Source: Paenibacillus sp. FSL R5-0341 (lineage in GTDB: Bacteria > Bacillota > Bacilli > Paenibacillales > Paenibacillaceae). From it: a stretch of DNA of 64,000 nt. The notes beneath the pieces are model-generated. The model saw nothing but the letters and a program-made list of their open reading frames with translations, searched no databases and was not told where the DNA came from. The stretch is from positions 6,448,001 to 6,512,000 of the forward strand of contig NZ_CP150241.1 in assembly GCF_037975235.1 (NCBI RefSeq), given 5' to 3'. This document shows, piece by piece, positions 62,557 to 64,000 of the stretch; positions within the stretch are counted from its first letter, which is position 1, and every line of letters starts with the position of its first letter. A program made the translations under genes and the position numbers.

Positions 62557-62597
62557 GCATCCTTCCCGATACCTTTACGGTACTACGAAAAGAATGC
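62557..62597 (-). terminator. Terminator of the DUF3862-like lipoprotein gene
   Basis: On the minus strand GCATTCTTTTCG pairs with CGGGAAGGATGC (two wobble pairs) around a 17-nt loop, followed by TTTTTGTG. The rest of 62381-62717 shows no gene. Confidence 0.75.
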
Positions 62598-62717
62598 TCC
62601 TGTAACATAAACAATCACTTCACATAGCGAATGAATCTTGCTCCGGCGCCTGAATTACGAAAACAGAGTTACTTATTCCCCTGTTCCATTCCATGAATTG
62701 TCTGTAATCCAAACTCT

Positions 62718-63242
62718 TTACTTCAATCCCGACTGCGCCTTCGTCAACAGCTTCCCGCCTTGAAAAGCAATAACCGCATTGGCACCATTGCCGGCTGTGC
62801 CTTTATAGTTGTAAACCACCATATTCTCCGCTTCACTCAGCGCTTCACCTTCGCCGCCAAGGATCTCGATGACATCTCCGACCGACATGCCAACCTCAAG
62901 CTTCTCATACTGGGCAAACGTAATCAGGACCCCATCGCCTTTCCCGGCCGATCCGTTGTTTCCCGATGCTACAGGCGTTTGACCACCTGTCTCACCTACC
63001 GCAATCACATTTGTACTCAGCTCACTCAACTTAGCCTCAAGCTCTGCGATCTTTTGTTCCTGCTCACTGCTCTTGGCTCCCTGCTCCACCAGTTTCTTCT
63101 CAAGTCCAGCAATCTTCTCTTGCAGAGCACTTGTATCCACAGCAGCTCCTGTTGTAGCTACCTCAGATCCACAGGCAGACAGCATAAACAGGGACAGCGC
63201 CAAGCTCGTTCCCCCCAGCATCTTTTTCCTCAATCGTTTCAT
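62718..63242 (-). CDS. Lipoprotein with coiled coil and DUF3862-like C-terminal domain
   Basis: 174-residue membrane-anchored lipoprotein. The lipobox is MLSAC (Cys about 24). Residues about 37-80 form a coiled coil of heptads (LQEKIAGLEKKLVEQ, then QKIAELEAKLSEL), a Gly/Ser linker follows, and the C-terminal ~70 residues (ITFAQYEKLEVGMSVGDVIE, then YNYKGTAGNGANAVIAFQ) match DUF3862/BamE-like domains. Such domains bind proteins in the envelope; the exact role is unknown. The ATG at 63242 has GGAAGGGG 8 nt upstream. Between the rlmH region and an htrA-type gene, but with its own terminators. Confidence 0.8.
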   Translation of the reverse strand: MKRLRKKMLGGTSLALSLFMLSACGSEVATTGAAVDTSALQEKIAGLEKKLVEQGAKSSEQEQKIAELEAKLSELSTNVIAVGETGGQTPVASGNNGSAGKGDGVLITFAQYEKLEVGMSVGDVIEILGGEGEALSEAENMVVYNYKGTAGNGANAVIAFQGGKLLTKAQSGLK

Positions 63243-63473
63243 TATTAATACCCCTTCCATTCTGAAATAAAATCAGATCGACAAACAGATGTTATTTGCA
63301 TCAGCGACCGTCTCCAACATATTGACAACAGTTTACCACAGCCCGAGTCTGATGTATCTGCTCCTTTGGCTCCGGGTCTAACTGATCATAGGAACATAAA
63401 AATGGTTAATCCACTCATTTAATGTCGAACGAACTAGTCCACCCCTAGCATAATACTGAACCAACAACTAAAA

Positions 63474-63502
63474 AAGAGTGGTCAGTTGATCTGATCACTC
63501 TT
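63474..63502 (-). terminator. Terminator of the HtrA-type protease gene
   Basis: On the minus strand AAGAGTGATCAG pairs with CTGACCACTCTT around a 5-nt loop and runs into TTTTTTAG. The remaining 63243-63473 region shows no gene; it should hold the lipoprotein promoter. Confidence 0.85.
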
Positions 63503-63558
63503 CTAGCATTGCCCTATTACAATCCAAACAACAGCATAAGCTCCGTTCGAAACTTCCC

Positions 63559-64000
63559 TTACTCTGGTTTATCCGTCAACTTCACCGAGACCTTCTCAGC
63601 TTTGCCATCCCGGTAGAAGGTCACTTCAATGGTATCCCCAATCTTCTTCTGATCGTACAGATACTTCCGCAGATCCAGCGTGGAGGTAATTTTTTGCCCG
63701 TCAAACTCCGTAATAACATCATTCAGTTTCATTCCTGCTTCAGATGCCGGCCCCGATGCTTCCAGCACAACCACGCCACTATCCACGTGAGATGGCAGCT
63801 TCAGATCTTTGCGCTGCTCGTCATCCAATGGTGCATAAGGGTTGCTCAGATCCACCGTGTACACGCCCAGGTATGGACGAGATACTTTGCCGTTCAGTAG
63901 CAGAGAATCGACTGTTCTCATCACTTCATTCATCGGAATCGCGAAGCCGAGACCTTCAACGCCCGTATCCGAGATCTTCATCGTGTTAATGCCGACCACT
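63559..64000 (-). CDS. HtrA/DegP-type serine protease, C-terminal part
   Basis: The visible 147 codons are the end of a gene that continues beyond the window edge, so the catalytic His-Asp-Ser part is not seen. VVGINTMKI and EGLGFAIPMNEVMRTVD are the last strand and helix of the HtrA protease domain. A single PDZ domain follows (about from YLGVYTVDL to the end), with the substrate loop region SGVVVLEASGPASEAGMKLN and the DVITEFDGQKITSTLDLRKYL motif. HtrA proteins degrade misfolded exported proteins and in Bacillus are controlled by CssRS. Located next to rlmH as in other Bacillales. Confidence 0.92.
   Translation of the reverse strand, partial: VVGINTMKISDTGVEGLGFAIPMNEVMRTVDSLLLNGKVSRPYLGVYTVDLSNPYAPLDDEQRKDLKLPSHVDSGVVVLEASGPASEAGMKLNDVITEFDGQKITSTLDLRKYLYDQKKIGDTIEVTFYRDGKAEKVSVKLTDKPE

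Noticed and set aside
1..64000. CRISPR arrays, tRNA and rRNA genes
   Set aside because: No regularly spaced short repeats with unique spacers, no cloverleaf-type sequences with conserved T-arm, and no rRNA signature stretches were seen. A tRNAscan or Infernal run would be decisive.

Overview
The window looks like a chromosomal stretch of a Gram-positive, spore-forming Paenibacillus-like bacterium (phylum Bacillota). Pointers are: three secreted proteins with C-terminal S-layer homology (SLH) domains, lipoprotein signal peptides, AGGAGG-type ribosome binding sites with frequent TTG/GTG starts, Zur, Fur and AraR boxes of the Bacillus type, a YheC/YheD-like spore protein, and rlmH next to a CxxH/CxxC micro-gene. 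The genus is an inference. I saw no rRNA, tRNA or CRISPR array.

Layout. 1-4380: a nickel/peptide-type ABC importer (nikA-B-C-D-E order, minus strand) under a promoter overlapped by Zur-like boxes; nikC carries an in-frame stop and nikE runs off the window. 4400-8230: an AT-rich polymorphic-toxin patch with a WXG-type toxin, two immunity-like genes, a gene remnant and a TPR protein. 8400-12650: an AT-rich defence-like island with an XRE regulator facing a tightly packed operon of an ATPase (zinc ribbon plus HhH), a HEPN protein and an adenine-specific DNA methylase fused to an HsdS-like region. No restriction nuclease is visible. This is the best candidate for an undescribed system. 12818-15624: a membrane diguanylate cyclase and an AAC(3)-family acetyltransferase.

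15787-21600: L-arabinose catabolism (araB-araD-araA, minus) divergent from araR (plus), with two AraR operators about 203 bp apart. Two non-coding repeat elements interrupt the operon, one of which supplies the last codons and stop of araB. 21808-25911: a Fur-controlled siderophore importer. 25973-31199: a sporulation-type kinase, a MetE-like (YxjG/YxjH) enzyme and a two-component pair. 31334-34195: an SLH protein with GLUG repeats. 34616-39866: a three-gene exopolysaccharide operon (GT2-GtrA, cellulose-synthase-like enzyme with PilZ, GT-C membrane protein), which could respond to c-di-GMP.

40039-43250: a DinB-family remnant, a YheC/D protein and small unknown genes. 43517-55534: surface and secreted proteins, namely an SLH 5'-nucleotidase, a B-lectin protein, a 2096-residue vWA/Ig/SLH protein and an FN3 protein. 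55723-60794: an AlkD-like protein, a YndJ-like membrane protein, a HEAT-repeat protein, and an aldehyde dehydrogenase co-transcribed with a second YxjG/YxjH paralogue. 61046-64000: rlmH, a repeat cluster, the 55-residue CxxH/CxxC gene, a DUF3862-like lipoprotein and the C-terminal part of an HtrA-type protease. Most minus-strand genes or operons end in a clear hairpin plus T-run.
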